DNA of 44,510 nt from Thermus composti (GCF_014647535.1 NZ_BMPJ01000017.1:1-44510); one strand, 5' to 3'; positions 22,356 to 30,687 are shown, counted from the stretch's first letter. Translations and numbers: made by a program. Notes: a model not told the origin generated them from the letters alone.

Positions 22356-24253
22356 CCCGAAACCCCCCTAGCGGGGGCCAGGGGCAGGGGCCCGAAGCGG
22401 AGGAGGACCTCCGCCTCCTTCAAGGCCTCCACCCGCACCGCCTCGGGGGAGCCTTCGGCCCTGAACCCTTCCCGGCCCTGGGGGACCACCCGGTAGACCC
22501 CGGGGACCACCACCCCCTGCCCCGGGCAGGGAAGGTAGAGGCTTCCCGCCTCCCCCAGGAGGTAGGCCCCGAGGCCCCCCTCCCCCTCGCACCGGAGGCG
22601 CACGAGGCCCGCCCCCTCCAGGTCCACGGCCAAAAACCCCCCGGGGCGGGCCGGGACCTCCTTGGGAAGGGCCAGGGCCCCTTCCGGGGGCTCCACCCTC
22701 AAGACCTCCCCCTCCCGGTCCAGGAAGAGGCGGAACCGCCCCTCCCCATCGGTTTGGGCCAGGCCGTGGCGTCCCACCACCCTCGCCCCCGCCAAGGGCT
22801 TCCCCTCGAGGCGCACCAGGCCTTCCACGGGTGCCTGCTCGTACCCCCCGAGGGCCAGGGTCAGGCCTTCCGGGACGGGGAGGGCGAAGGCGTACCGCCC
22901 CCTGACCTCGCCCCGGAAGCCCCCTGTCCCGTACCCCAAGGCTCCCTCCAGGGCGTAGGGCCCCTCCCCGTAGGCCAGGCGGGCCTGGGCCACGGGGCCT
23001 CCCCGGAAGCCTCCTTCCACGCTCCAGGAAAGCCCCCCTTCCTGCCCCCTAAGGCCCAGGACGAGGCCCGAAGCCTCCCCCAGGGCGAGGCTTCCCCAGG
23101 CCCCGAACCCCCCGAGGGGGAAGGCGAGGGTGGCCGAGGCCCCCCACCCCCTTTCCGACACCCTCCCCTCGAGGCGGTACCCCGGCCCGCCCAGGGCGAG
23201 GGCCAGGCTCCTTTCGGGGTAGAGGGCGGCCTCCCCCTGCAGGAAGGCCCCCTGGGGCAGGGGCAACCCTCCCCCCGCCCTCAAGGTCCCCTCGTAGGCC
23301 AGGTAGGCCCACCCGTCCCCGGAACGCTCCAGGCGGAAGGCGGGGCTACCCGCCCAGGAGGCCCGGAAGGAAAACCCCGCTCCCCCGTAGCCCAGGGCCA
23401 CCCGGTTTTCGCCCCCTTCCAGGAACCACACCCCGTCTTTCGTCCGCCACTCCCCCCGGAGGGCGAGGGGGTAGGCGAGGCGCAGGGCGAAGGCTTTCTC
23501 CTCGTACCCTAAGGCCGCCTCCCCGAGGCCCTGGCTTCCGAAGGCCCCCTCGGCGAAGGCCCCGCCTAGGACGAACCGCCCGAAGACCCCGGGAGAGGGG
23601 AGACCCTGGAGGCGGAGGGCGAGGGCGCTTCCCCGGGAAAGGGAGCCTTCCAGGCTTCCCCAAAGGCCCAAAGGAAAGCTTCCCTCCAGGCTCCCCTTGA
23701 GGCGGTAGGGCGGGGGCTTCCCGCCCGGGGCCTTCACCTCGAGCCTGTGGCGCTCCACCCTCCCGCCCCCCTCCACCCGGAGGAGGAGGACCCCGGGTCC
23801 TAAGGCGAGGCGAAGGGTCTTCCGCTCCCCGGGGGCTAGGGTGACCTGCAGGGGAGCAAAGCCCAGGTCGCTTTCCCCCTCCGGGGAGAGGCGCACGGTC
23901 TCGGGGCGGTTCCCCCTGTTCTCCAGGACCACCACCACGCCCCCCAGGCCGTCCGCCCTCAGGGAGGTCTCCAGGCGGCGCACCTCGGGCACCTCCACCT
24001 CCTGGCAGACCACCTCCCGGGCCCGGGCGCACACCCGGTAGACCCCCGGGGGCGTGTCCTGGGGGACCTCCAGGACCAGGACCGCCACCCCTTCCGCCTC
24101 CCGGGGAAGGAGGAGGGGGCGGAAGGGGGCCACCTGGAAGACCGCCTCGCCCTCGAGGCCGGGGAAGGGGAGGATGAGGGTCTGGCCGGGGAGGCCCTCC
24201 CCGGCCAAGGCGGGTAGGAGAAAGAAAACAAGAGCGAGGGTTTTGGCTTTCAC
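22304..24253 (-). CDS. Usher-like outer-membrane beta-barrel protein
   Basis: The frame has 649 codons from GTG 24253. A signal peptide (KTLALVFFLLPALAGE) is followed by an Ig-like domain (about 20-165), then a long run of alternating amphipathic strands with Gly/aromatic ends (about 185-465: GSLEGSFPLGLWGSLEGSL, FALRLAYPLALRGEWR). Then comes a carboxypeptidase-regulatory-like plug or tail domain (VEGLVRLEGKPLAGARVVGRHGLAQTDGEGRFRLFL). This layout resembles a fimbrial usher, and the gene lies directly after chaperone-like and subunit-like genes. The last 17 residues or so are encoded by a CRISPR repeat read backwards, so the natural C-terminus was probably near 22370. The usher identity is an inference from context and architecture. 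Confidence 0.6.
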   Translation of the reverse strand: MKAKTLALVFFLLPALAGEGLPGQTLILPFPGLEGEAVFQVAPFRPLLLPREAEGVAVLVLEVPQDTPPGVYRVCARAREVVCQEVEVPEVRRLETSLRADGLGGVVVVLENRGNRPETVRLSPEGESDLGFAPLQVTLAPGERKTLRLALGPGVLLLRVEGGGRVERHRLEVKAPGGKPPPYRLKGSLEGSFPLGLWGSLEGSLSRGSALALRLQGLPSPGVFGRFVLGGAFAEGAFGSQGLGEAALGYEEKAFALRLAYPLALRGEWRTKDGVWFLEGGENRVALGYGGAGFSFRASWAGSPAFRLERSGDGWAYLAYEGTLRAGGGLPLPQGAFLQGEAALYPERSLALALGGPGYRLEGRVSERGWGASATLAFPLGGFGAWGSLALGEASGLVLGLRGQEGGLSWSVEGGFRGGPVAQARLAYGEGPYALEGALGYGTGGFRGEVRGRYAFALPVPEGLTLALGGYEQAPVEGLVRLEGKPLAGARVVGRHGLAQTDGEGRFRLFLDREGEVLRVEPPEGALALPKEVPARPGGFLAVDLEGAGLVRLRCEGEGGLGAYLLGEAGSLYLPCPGQGVVVPGVYRVVPQGREGFRAEGSPEAVRVEALKEAEVLLRFGPLPLAPARGVSGGPSPRAWGLRPPRNRR

Positions 24254-24262
24254 GGCCTGCCC

Positions 24263-24865
24263 TCAGTTGCTCTGCAGGGCGTAGGTGAGGGTGAGGGTCC
24301 CCGAGGTGGGGAGGGAGGGGAAGGTGTCGGTGGGGGAAAGCTCCAGGAGGAACCAGATGTATAAGGTGACGAAAGCGCCTCCCGGGATGCTGGCGAGCCC
24401 CCGGTTGTCGGGAAGGCTCCCCAAGGGGGTGAAGGTAGGGGCGTGTATCGTTGGGGGAAATCCGAAGATTTGCCAGGCCACCTGGACCATCACGTAGAGC
24501 CGGGTGTTGGGGTCCAGGGGCGGGCTTCCCGAGACCCCCGAGATGCGGAAGCACCAGGTGTTCCCCACCCCGCAAAGGGTCCCTCCACCCCCGCCTCGGT
24601 TTGGAGTGGTTATGGCGCAGGTCACCCGGTAGGCGTAGACCCCGCCCACCACCTGGGTGGGGAGGAAGCGGGTGGTGGTCCCGGAGTCCAGGAAGGCAAG
24701 GTAGCCCGCCAGGTTGGCGATGGGGTAGGGGGTGCCTCCCACGCTGTAGGTGGTAAAGGCCCCGGAGGCGGAGAAGTCAAACCGGACCTCGCCCGCATCG
24801 CAGTTCACGGTTTGGGCGAAGGTCAAAGCGGGAAAATGGAGGAGAAGGGCTAGGGCACGGGCCAT
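24263..24865 (-). CDS. Secreted protein, possible fimbrial subunit
   Basis: This 200-residue protein has a signal peptide (ALALLLHFPALTFAQ) and a mature beta-rich, Ser/Thr/Gly-rich body. Cysteines lie at NCDAGE, VTCAIT, TLCGVG and TWCFRI, suggesting two disulphides. The final strand, SGTLTLTYALQSN, resembles the closing strand of pilus subunits of the archaic chaperone-usher type. ATG 24865 has GGAGGG upstream and overlaps the chaperone-like gene by 16 bases. The usher-like gene starts 10 bases after its stop. I do not recognise a named family. The role as an exported structural subunit is inferred from its neighbours. Confidence 0.5.
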   Translation of the reverse strand: MARALALLLHFPALTFAQTVNCDAGEVRFDFSASGAFTTYSVGGTPYPIANLAGYLAFLDSGTTTRFLPTQVVGGVYAYRVTCAITTPNRGGGGGTLCGVGNTWCFRISGVSGSPPLDPNTRLYVMVQVAWQIFGFPPTIHAPTFTPLGSLPDNRGLASIPGGAFVTLYIWFLLELSPTDTFPSLPTSGTLTLTYALQSN

Positions 24866-25581
24866 GCTCCCTCCGTGGCATAGCGCCCGTGGGGGCTTTC
24901 CAGGACCGCCACTGCCCGGTACCGCCCCGGGGGGAGGGCGGCCTCGAAGAAAAGCTTCCGCCTTCCCCCAGGCAGGAGGGGAACCTCAGGGATGGGAAAG
25001 CGGGCCGCCACGGTGCCGTCCTGGGCGAAGACCACCACCTCCCAAAAGAGGCGTTGCAGGACGTTCCCCGGGTTTTCCAGGAGAAGGGTGAGGGTCTTCC
25101 CCTCTCCCGAAAGCCTCGCCGCCAGGGCGGGGCGCTCGGTCCCCTTGAGGGTCACGTAGAGGGCGAAGGCGATCTCGGGCCTCACGGAAAGGAGGAGGCC
25201 TTTGGCCTCCACGCTCCGGGGCAGGGCGGCGAAGACCACGAGGCAGGCAAAGGTCCCCTCCCCCTTGGGGGCCACCCCTTCCAGGCGCACCTCGGCGCTC
25301 CCCAGAGGGGGCACGGTGAGGTTGGTGGGAACCACCCGCAAGGAGGCGCAAAGGGGGTTTTCCTCGGGGAGGTCCTGGACCCCGCCCTCCTCGTTCAGGC
25401 GGAAGGGGACCGCCCGGGCGGCGAGGGGCTCCTCCCGGGGGAGGCTGTTTCTCAAGGTGAGGGTGAGGGCGAAGGGTTCCTTGGGAAGGAGGAGGACCTC
25501 GGCCCGGGTGGGGGAGAGGGTGAGGTTCACCTGGGCCCAGGCGAGGGAGAGGAGGGCGAGGATAAAGGGCTTTCGGCGCAA
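24850..25581 (-). CDS. PapD-like periplasmic chaperone
   Basis: This 243-residue protein has a signal peptide (FILALLSLAWAQ) and two Ig-like domains. The first domain has the chaperone layout: VNLTLSPTRAEVLLLPKEPFALTLTLRNS, then VPFRLNE, then LRVVPTNLTVPPLGSAEVRLEGV, the block equivalent to the P-x-x-F-x-L-x-P-G motif. The second domain (GEGKTLTLLLENPGNVLQRLFWEV, GGRRKLFFEAALPPGRYRAVAVLES) also matches. Such proteins complete the fold of pilus subunits and hand them to the usher. The start TTG 25581 is forced by the signal peptide and lacks an SD. A palindromic hairpin lies just upstream. Confidence 0.62.
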   Translation of the reverse strand: MRRKPFILALLSLAWAQVNLTLSPTRAEVLLLPKEPFALTLTLRNSLPREEPLAARAVPFRLNEEGGVQDLPEENPLCASLRVVPTNLTVPPLGSAEVRLEGVAPKGEGTFACLVVFAALPRSVEAKGLLLSVRPEIAFALYVTLKGTERPALAARLSGEGKTLTLLLENPGNVLQRLFWEVVVFAQDGTVAARFPIPEVPLLPGGRRKLFFEAALPPGRYRAVAVLESPHGRYATEGAWPVP

Positions 25582-25591
25582 AATTCTTAAA

Positions 25592-25614
25592 GGCCCCGGG
25601 GTAGCCCCGGGGCC
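25592..25614 (-). terminator. Perfect GC hairpin between lipoprotein and chaperone genes
   Basis: GGCCCCGGGG and CCCCGGGGCC form a 10-bp stem around a 3-base loop. On the minus strand it is followed by TTTAAGAATTTT. It could be a terminator of the two upstream genes or an attenuator. The T-rich flank also looks like a -10 region for the next gene. Confidence 0.55.
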
Positions 25615-25629
25615 CTGACATCCCCACCC

Positions 25630-26181
25630 CTAGGGGTTAGGGATCAGGTTGAAGAGCTTCAGGCGGAGGACGACCTCGCCTTGGGTGAGGGTGTAGCTGA
25701 CCTGGTCCCCGCTTAGGGTAAGGCGGGCACCGATACGGAAGTTCCCTCCCTTCACCAGGTCAAAGGCGGGGTCGCCCGGCCTCAACTCGTGGTTAAGCCG
25801 GAGGGTTCCCTTTTCCCCGGGCCCCAAGGTAAGGCTTTGCTGGGCTACCTGGAGATCCCCTCCGCTTCCGTCGTAGAGGTCGGTGTCGCCCTCGGGGGCC
25901 ATGCGGACCTCGAGGTCCAGCGTGGCGGGGGTGGTGCCCGTGTTCTCCAAGGCTGCCTCAAAAGCGATGCGCCCGTCCAAAAGGGCCTCCGCTCCGGGAA
26001 CCGGGACCGGCTGGCCCGCTGGATCGTCGGGTATCCTGAGTTCTCCCAGGCCCACAAGTTCCCCAGACCGGTCGGCCTCGGGGACAAAGCTCAAAAGGTC
26101 CACCTCCACCCGGTGCACGGTGTGGCCGCTACAGGCGGCAAGCCCCAGGGCCAAGCCGAAGAAAAGAAGCGCACGCTTCAC
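25630..26181 (-). CDS. Putative outer-membrane lipoprotein
   Basis: This 183-residue protein has a lipoprotein signal (KRALLFFGLALGLAAC, Cys at the lipobox). The mature part alternates strands with typical Ig/late-embryogenesis-like spacing (RIAFEAALENTGTTPATLDLEVRMAPEGDTDLYDG, GTLRLNHELRPGDPAFDLVKGGNFRIGARLTLSG). The GTG 26181 start is chosen because TTTTAGGAGG precedes it and it places the lipobox correctly. Longer readings upstream run into the barrel gene. It lies 10 bases after the barrel gene's stop and may be an accessory of the surface machinery. The family is not recognised. Confidence 0.65.
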   Translation of the reverse strand: MKRALLFFGLALGLAACSGHTVHRVEVDLLSFVPEADRSGELVGLGELRIPDDPAGQPVPVPGAEALLDGRIAFEAALENTGTTPATLDLEVRMAPEGDTDLYDGSGGDLQVAQQSLTLGPGEKGTLRLNHELRPGDPAFDLVKGGNFRIGARLTLSGDQVSYTLTQGEVVLRLKLFNLIPNP

Positions 26182-26191
26182 GGTTCGCCTC

Positions 26192-27550
26192 CTAAAACCC
26201 CACGGCCAGGGCCAGGCCAAAGACGGGTCCTCCCACCAAGGGGGCCTCGTGGGTGGTGAGGGCCAGGTCCAGGCTAAAGCTTTCCAGGTTCCACCCAGCC
26301 CCCACGCCCAGGCGGAACCCTCCCTCATAGCCCAGTCCAGCGCGAAGAATGGTTGGTTCCAGGCCGTAGTACTCCAGCCCCAGGTGCCCTGCGGGAGCCA
26401 CGGCCCCAAAGCGCAGGTCGGCGGCCAGCAGCAGGGGGGCCACCTCGGGGGGAAGCCGGTAGGCCCCGTTCATGAAGAACTCGGGAGCGAAGATCTCACC
26501 CCTGCGGGTGGCGGGCTGGCGGCCTGTTTCCTCGCCATCCTCTAGGGTGACCTCTACCCCGCGCCACTCGCTAAGGCCCAGAAGGTTCCGCACGCCCACC
26601 CCGAAGGCCCAGCTTTCCCCCTCCACCGCCGCCCCCAGGTCTACACGAAAACCGTACCCCTGTCCTCCGCCCCCAAGACCCAGGTTGCTTTCCAGGAACT
26701 CGGGGTAGCTCAGAAAGTAGCGCACCTGGTAGCTGGCCCCGGTGAGGTTACCGTCCCCGTCAAAGACGGGCCGGGCAGAGGTTTGGGCCTCGAGGTAGCC
26801 CAGGCCGTAAAACCCCTCTCCCCGTGTCCCCACGTACACCTTGCCCAGCCCGGGCACCTCCCCCACGGGGGTGCTAAAGTCCAGGGCGAGGCTCAGGCCT
26901 TGGGCGAAGGCTCCTTGGCCTGTGAGGGCGCAGGGGCTCGGGGTGGTGGTTTTGCAGGCCTCGAGGTCTCCTTCCAGCGCCCTTTGAAGCTCGGGGGAGG
27001 GTTGCACCCATAGACCCTGGGTGCCCAGGAAGGGGCCGAAGCTAAGGCGGAGACCCGGCCCGAGGTCCAGGGTAAGGGGGATGTAGGGAGAGGGCACGAG
27101 GCTTGTGGGTTTTCCCGGGTTGTTGCCCACTTGGAAGGTGGGGACGAGGCTCCTTCCTTGGCCGTCGGTTATAGAAAGACCCCCGGCGCTCACCCGGAAG
27201 ACCACCTCGTCGGGGCTTCGTGCGGGGTTGATGAGGAAGCTGTCCAGATGGGTCAGCTGGTCGTAGAAGGAAAGGAGGTCAAACCCCTGCCGGAAGGCCT
27301 CAGGATCGGCGAAGTAGAGGAAGGGGCTGGTGTCGGGGAAGAGGGGCAGAAGCCGCAGGAGCCCCAAGGGTACCCTAAACCCCTCCCGCTCAAAGGTGTT
27401 GGGGAAACTGGCATAGGCGGGGTTGGCCCAGGCGGAGCCAGGGCCGGGCAGGGTCACGCCCCCCATGCCGAGGCTGCGCACCCCTTGCGCCTGCCCCAGG
27501 CTTCCCAGGCTAAGCAGTCCCAAAAGCCCGTATACGATCCATTTCTTCAT
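26192..27550 (-). CDS. Outer-membrane beta-barrel, PorV/TraF-like
   Basis: This 452-residue protein has a signal peptide (KKWIVYGLLGLLSLGSLGQAQ) followed at once by GVRSLGMGGVTLPGPGSAWANPAYA. This is the start typical of PorV/PorQ, TraF-like and FadL-like barrels. The rest is a series of amphipathic strands, with a final strand ending in an aromatic residue (FGLALAVGF). The last-residue Phe fits barrel insertion signals. It heads the minus-strand surface locus and its divergent neighbour is the DeoR gene, about 60 bases upstream and on the same strand. The transported substrate is unknown. Confidence 0.65.
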   Translation of the reverse strand: MKKWIVYGLLGLLSLGSLGQAQGVRSLGMGGVTLPGPGSAWANPAYASFPNTFEREGFRVPLGLLRLLPLFPDTSPFLYFADPEAFRQGFDLLSFYDQLTHLDSFLINPARSPDEVVFRVSAGGLSITDGQGRSLVPTFQVGNNPGKPTSLVPSPYIPLTLDLGPGLRLSFGPFLGTQGLWVQPSPELQRALEGDLEACKTTTPSPCALTGQGAFAQGLSLALDFSTPVGEVPGLGKVYVGTRGEGFYGLGYLEAQTSARPVFDGDGNLTGASYQVRYFLSYPEFLESNLGLGGGGQGYGFRVDLGAAVEGESWAFGVGVRNLLGLSEWRGVEVTLEDGEETGRQPATRRGEIFAPEFFMNGAYRLPPEVAPLLLAADLRFGAVAPAGHLGLEYYGLEPTILRAGLGYEGGFRLGVGAGWNLESFSLDLALTTHEAPLVGGPVFGLALAVGF

Positions 27551-27610
27551 AGCGATTTTAAGCTAAGGGTCCTCGAGGAACCTGTCAAGGGCCAGCACCT
27601 GAGGGGCCTA

Positions 27611-28384
27611 TTAGGCCAGCTCCACCCGTAGCCCGGCCTCCTCGAGGGCCTTTAGGGCCTCGGGGTGGGCCTTCCGGTCGGTGAGGAGGAGGGTCGCGGC
27701 GGAGAGGGGGGCGATCTTGGCGGCGGCCACCTGGAGGAGCTTGGAATGGTCGGCCAGGAAGTAGACTTCCCGGGCGGCCCGCACCATGGCCTTTTTGACC
27801 TCGGCCTCCTCCAGGTTGGTGTTGGTGAAGCCCCGCTCGGGGTGGACGCCGTTGCACCCCAGGAAGGCCTTGTCGGCGTTGAGCTCCTCCAGGAGGAGGG
27901 TGCCGAAGGGGTTGACCAGGGAGTGTTGGAGGGGCCTTAGCTTGCCTCCGGTTACGATCACGGTGATCCCCGGGTGCCCCTCCAGGAGGAGGGCGATGTT
28001 GAGGGCGCTGGTGATGACCACCACGTCCCGGAGGTTGGGGGAGAGGGCCTTGGCCATCTCGGTGGTGGTGGAGCCCACGTCCAGGATCACCACGTCCCCG
28101 TCCTTGACCAGGCTCGCCGCCCGCTTGCCGATGGCCTCCTTTTCCTTGGCGTGGAGGGTGCGGGTGACCTCGAGGGGGAGCTCCCACCTCCTGGACTCCC
28201 AAAGGACCGCCCCGCCCCGGAGGCGCCGTAGCTTCCCCTCCCGCTCAAGGGCGTCCAGGTCGGCCCGCACCGTCACCTGGGAGACCCCCAGCGCTTGGGC
28301 CAGTTCGCTCACCCGGACCTGGCCCTTCTTGCGCAGAATCTCCAGTATGTGCTCCCTGCGCGCCTGGGTTTCCAGGGTCGCCAT
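27611..28384 (-). CDS. DeoR-family repressor of the galactoside operon
   Basis: This 257-residue protein has an N-terminal winged helix (RREHILEILRKKGQVRVSELAQALGVSQVTVRADLDALEREGKLRR, residues about 9-54) and a DeoR C-terminal sugar-phosphate sensor domain (DGDVVILDVGSTTTEMAKAL, TGGKLRPLQHSLVNPFG, KAFLGCNGVHPERGFTN). It is divergent from the sugar-uptake and galactosidase operon, so it probably represses that operon until a phosphorylated sugar binds. Direct repeats of TGCTA in the shared intergenic region are candidate operators. Confidence 0.88.
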   Translation of the reverse strand: MATLETQARREHILEILRKKGQVRVSELAQALGVSQVTVRADLDALEREGKLRRLRGGAVLWESRRWELPLEVTRTLHAKEKEAIGKRAASLVKDGDVVILDVGSTTTEMAKALSPNLRDVVVITSALNIALLLEGHPGITVIVTGGKLRPLQHSLVNPFGTLLLEELNADKAFLGCNGVHPERGFTNTNLEEAEVKKAMVRAAREVYFLADHSKLLQVAAAKIAPLSAATLLLTDRKAHPEALKALEEAGLRVELA

Positions 28385-28422
28385 GCCCCCATTGTGCCAT
28401 ACCCATTTCCTCCGAAAGCTTT

Positions 28423-28484
28423 TGCTAGCTTGCTAAAGCCTGCTAAAACTCGGATATTGACAAGAGAAGAAAAGCATCTATAAG
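28423..28484 (+). promoter_or_regulatory. Galactoside operon promoter with TGCTA direct repeats
   Basis: TTGACA (28457-28462) and TATAAG (28479-28484) are 16 bases apart and precede the SD (AAAGGAGGT) of the binding-protein gene. Immediately upstream, TGCTA occurs at 28423, 28431 and 28441. Repeats at 8-10 base steps fit the tandem operator style of DeoR-family repressors. The divergent DeoR gene would be controlled by the same site. Confidence 0.6.
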
Positions 28485-28523
28485 ATGTAGCCAACCCCCT
28501 AGGGGTGCACAAAGGAGGTAGCC

Positions 28524-29795
28524 ATGCAGGCAAGGCTATTGGGTTTGGCGGCGCTTTTAGGCCTGGCCTTGGGCCAAAGCACGGCCCTGCGGGGCGAGAT
28601 CACCGTGTGGAGCTGGGACATCGCGGCCAAAGCCCTCGAGGCGGTAGTCCCGGGCTTCAACAAGCTCTACCCCAACGTCAAGGTTAAGGTGGTGGACCTG
28701 GGCAACCAGCAGGTGTACGACCGGGGTCTTGCGGGGTGCGCTGCGGGGGGGATGGACCTGCCCGATGTTTACTCTGTGGAAAACAACGAGGCCGAGGTTT
28801 TTTGGAGCCGCTTCCCCAACTGCTTCACTGACCTTACCGGCTTAGGAGCGGCCCAGCTTCGCAAGGACTTCCCTGAGTTCAAGTGGACAGAGCTCACCAT
28901 GGGAAGCAAGATTTTCGCCATCCCCTGGGACGCTGGCCCCGTGGTGATCTTCTATCGCCGTGACCTCTATCAGCAGGCGGGCATTGACCCTGCCAAGATA
29001 GAGACCTGGGACGACTTCATCGCCGCTGGCAAGCGGATGCTCCAGGCTACCGGGGGCAAGGTGAAGATGGGGACCATCGCCAACGGTCAGGACGATGAGT
29101 GGTTCCGTATGTTGGCCAACCAAAACGGCTGCTTCTACTTCAACAACCAGGGCACGGCCGTGACCATCAACCAGCCCGGGTGCGTGCGTGCTCTGGAAAT
29201 CATAAAGAAGCTGGTGGACGCCGGGGTGGTGGTCTTTGGAGGGTGGAACGAACAGATTCAGTACATCAAGGCAGGTACCGTGGCCAGCGCTATGTTCGGC
29301 GCCTGGTATGAGGGGACGATTCGGAGTAACGCACCCGAGCAGGCGGGTAAGTGGGGCGTTTACCTGATGCCCGCCGCCCAGAAGGGTGGGACTCGGGCAG
29401 CCAACCTCGGCGGTTCTGCCCTGGCCATCCCGGCCTCTAGCAAGAACAAGGAAGCCGCCTGGGCCTTTGTCAAGTATGCCCTGGCTACAGCTGAGGGCCA
29501 GGTTACCATGCTGAAGGAGTACGGCCTGGTTCCCTCCTACCTCCCCGTCCTTAACGATCCCTACGTCCGGAAACCCCAGCCCTACTGGGGTAACCAGCCT
29601 ATTTGGCAGCTTGTTCTGGGCACCCTCGGGAAGGTTCCCCCCGCTCGGGGAACCCAGTTCTTCCAGGAGGCGCGCCAGATCATGACCACCATCCAGGCGG
29701 ACTTTCTGGCAGGTAAGTACAAGACGGCCAAGGAGGCTTTAGACGCCGCGGCCCGCCAGCTTAGCCAGGCTACGGGTCTGCCTATCGCCAGGTAG
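28524..29795 (+). CDS. Sugar ABC importer substrate-binding protein
   Basis: This 423-residue protein has a signal peptide (LLGLAALLGLALGQS) and then the classic start of group-1 sugar-binding proteins, GEITVWSWDIAAKALEAVVPGFNKLYPNVKVKVVD. The region KIFAIPWDAGPVVIFYRRDLYQQAGID is the hinge block, and AWAFVKYALATAEGQ lies near the C-terminus. Location with beta- and alpha-galactosidases suggests galactosides such as lactose, melibiose or raffinose. Two Cys pairs are possible (GCAAGG, NCFTD, NGCFYF, GCVRAL). Its codons are slightly less GC-extreme than downstream genes. A strong terminator hairpin follows, so this subunit is probably made in excess. Confidence 0.9.
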   Translation: MQARLLGLAALLGLALGQSTALRGEITVWSWDIAAKALEAVVPGFNKLYPNVKVKVVDLGNQQVYDRGLAGCAAGGMDLPDVYSVENNEAEVFWSRFPNCFTDLTGLGAAQLRKDFPEFKWTELTMGSKIFAIPWDAGPVVIFYRRDLYQQAGIDPAKIETWDDFIAAGKRMLQATGGKVKMGTIANGQDDEWFRMLANQNGCFYFNNQGTAVTINQPGCVRALEIIKKLVDAGVVVFGGWNEQIQYIKAGTVASAMFGAWYEGTIRSNAPEQAGKWGVYLMPAAQKGGTRAANLGGSALAIPASSKNKEAAWAFVKYALATAEGQVTMLKEYGLVPSYLPVLNDPYVRKPQPYWGNQPIWQLVLGTLGKVPPARGTQFFQEARQIMTTIQADFLAGKYKTAKEALDAAARQLSQATGLPIAR

Positions 29796-29800
29796 TCTAC

Positions 29801-29834
29801 GGGGGCTATGGGCAAGCCCATAGCCCCCCTTTTT
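29801..29834 (+). terminator. Intra-operon attenuating terminator
   Basis: GGGGGCTATGGG (29801-29812) and CCCATAGCCCCC (29817-29828) form a perfect 12-bp stem with loop CAAG. TTTTT follows at 29830-29834. It lies between the binding-protein and permease genes, so it should let only part of the transcripts continue. This is a common way to make binding protein exceed membrane subunits. Confidence 0.85.
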
Positions 29835-29838
29835 CCCT

Positions 29839-30687
29839 ATGCGCACGCGAGCCCCCTACCTTTTCCTGGCCCCTTACCTGATCCTTTTTGGCCTCTTCTG
29901 GGCCTGGCCAGTGGTTTATGCCCTGTACCTCTCCTTTCTCAACACCCGGGTTTACCCCTGGCGCCTGGATCCAGGCCTGAACTGGAGCCGCCTTCTTCAG
30001 GATCCCTTCTTCTTTGTCGCTTTGAAAAACACCCTCTTCATCCTGGCGGTCCAGGTGCCCCTGATGTTGGTCTTGGCTTTAGGACTCGCTATGGCCCTGA
30101 ACTCAGCTTTGCTCCGCTTAAAGGGCTTTTACCGCTTTGCCTTCTTTGCTCCCGTGGTGGTGGGGGCCGTGGCTTACTCGGCTATCTTCCGGCTTCTCTT
30201 CAACACGGAGTTTGGGGCCGTAAACGCTTTTCTGCGGGCCTTGGGCCATCCGGGCTACGACTGGCTTTATACGCCAGGGCCTGCCATGGCGGCCATCATT
30301 CTGGCCCTCACCTGGCGTTGGACGGGCTACAACGCCATCATTCTCTTGGCGGGGCTCCAAAACATTCCCCGGGAGCTTTACGAGGCGGCGGCCATAGATG
30401 GGGCCGGACCCTGGCAGCGGTTTTGGCATGTGACCTTGCCGGGGATTAGGCCCGTCCTCCTCTTCTGCTTGGTGCTCTCCATCATCGGGACCCTCCAGCT
30501 TTTCACCGAACCCTTCCTCATCACAGCCGGGGGGCCGGGAAACGCCACCATGACCCTGGGGTTATATCTTTATCAGCAGGGGTTCCGTAGCTTTAACTTT
30601 GGGTACGCCTCGGCCATCGGCTACACGGTGGCCTTGCTTGCGGCTGCTTTTTCCTTCCTCCAACTTCGTCTTTGGAGGGAACGGTGA
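29839..30687 (+). CDS. Sugar ABC permease, MalF-like
   Basis: This 282-residue inner-membrane protein has six hydrophobic segments and the EAA loop YEAAAIDGAGPWQRFWHVTLPGI at about 184-206. It begins RTRAPYLFLAPYLILFGLFWAWPVVYALYLSF, typical of UgpA/MalF-type subunits. ATG 29839 lies only 5 bases after the terminator's T-tract and has no SD. It probably depends on read-through or an unusual initiation. It overlaps the second permease as GTGA. Confidence 0.9.
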   Translation: MRTRAPYLFLAPYLILFGLFWAWPVVYALYLSFLNTRVYPWRLDPGLNWSRLLQDPFFFVALKNTLFILAVQVPLMLVLALGLAMALNSALLRLKGFYRFAFFAPVVVGAVAYSAIFRLLFNTEFGAVNAFLRALGHPGYDWLYTPGPAMAAIILALTWRWTGYNAIILLAGLQNIPRELYEAAAIDGAGPWQRFWHVTLPGIRPVLLFCLVLSIIGTLQLFTEPFLITAGGPGNATMTLGLYLYQQGFRSFNFGYASAIGYTVALLAAAFSFLQLRLWRER

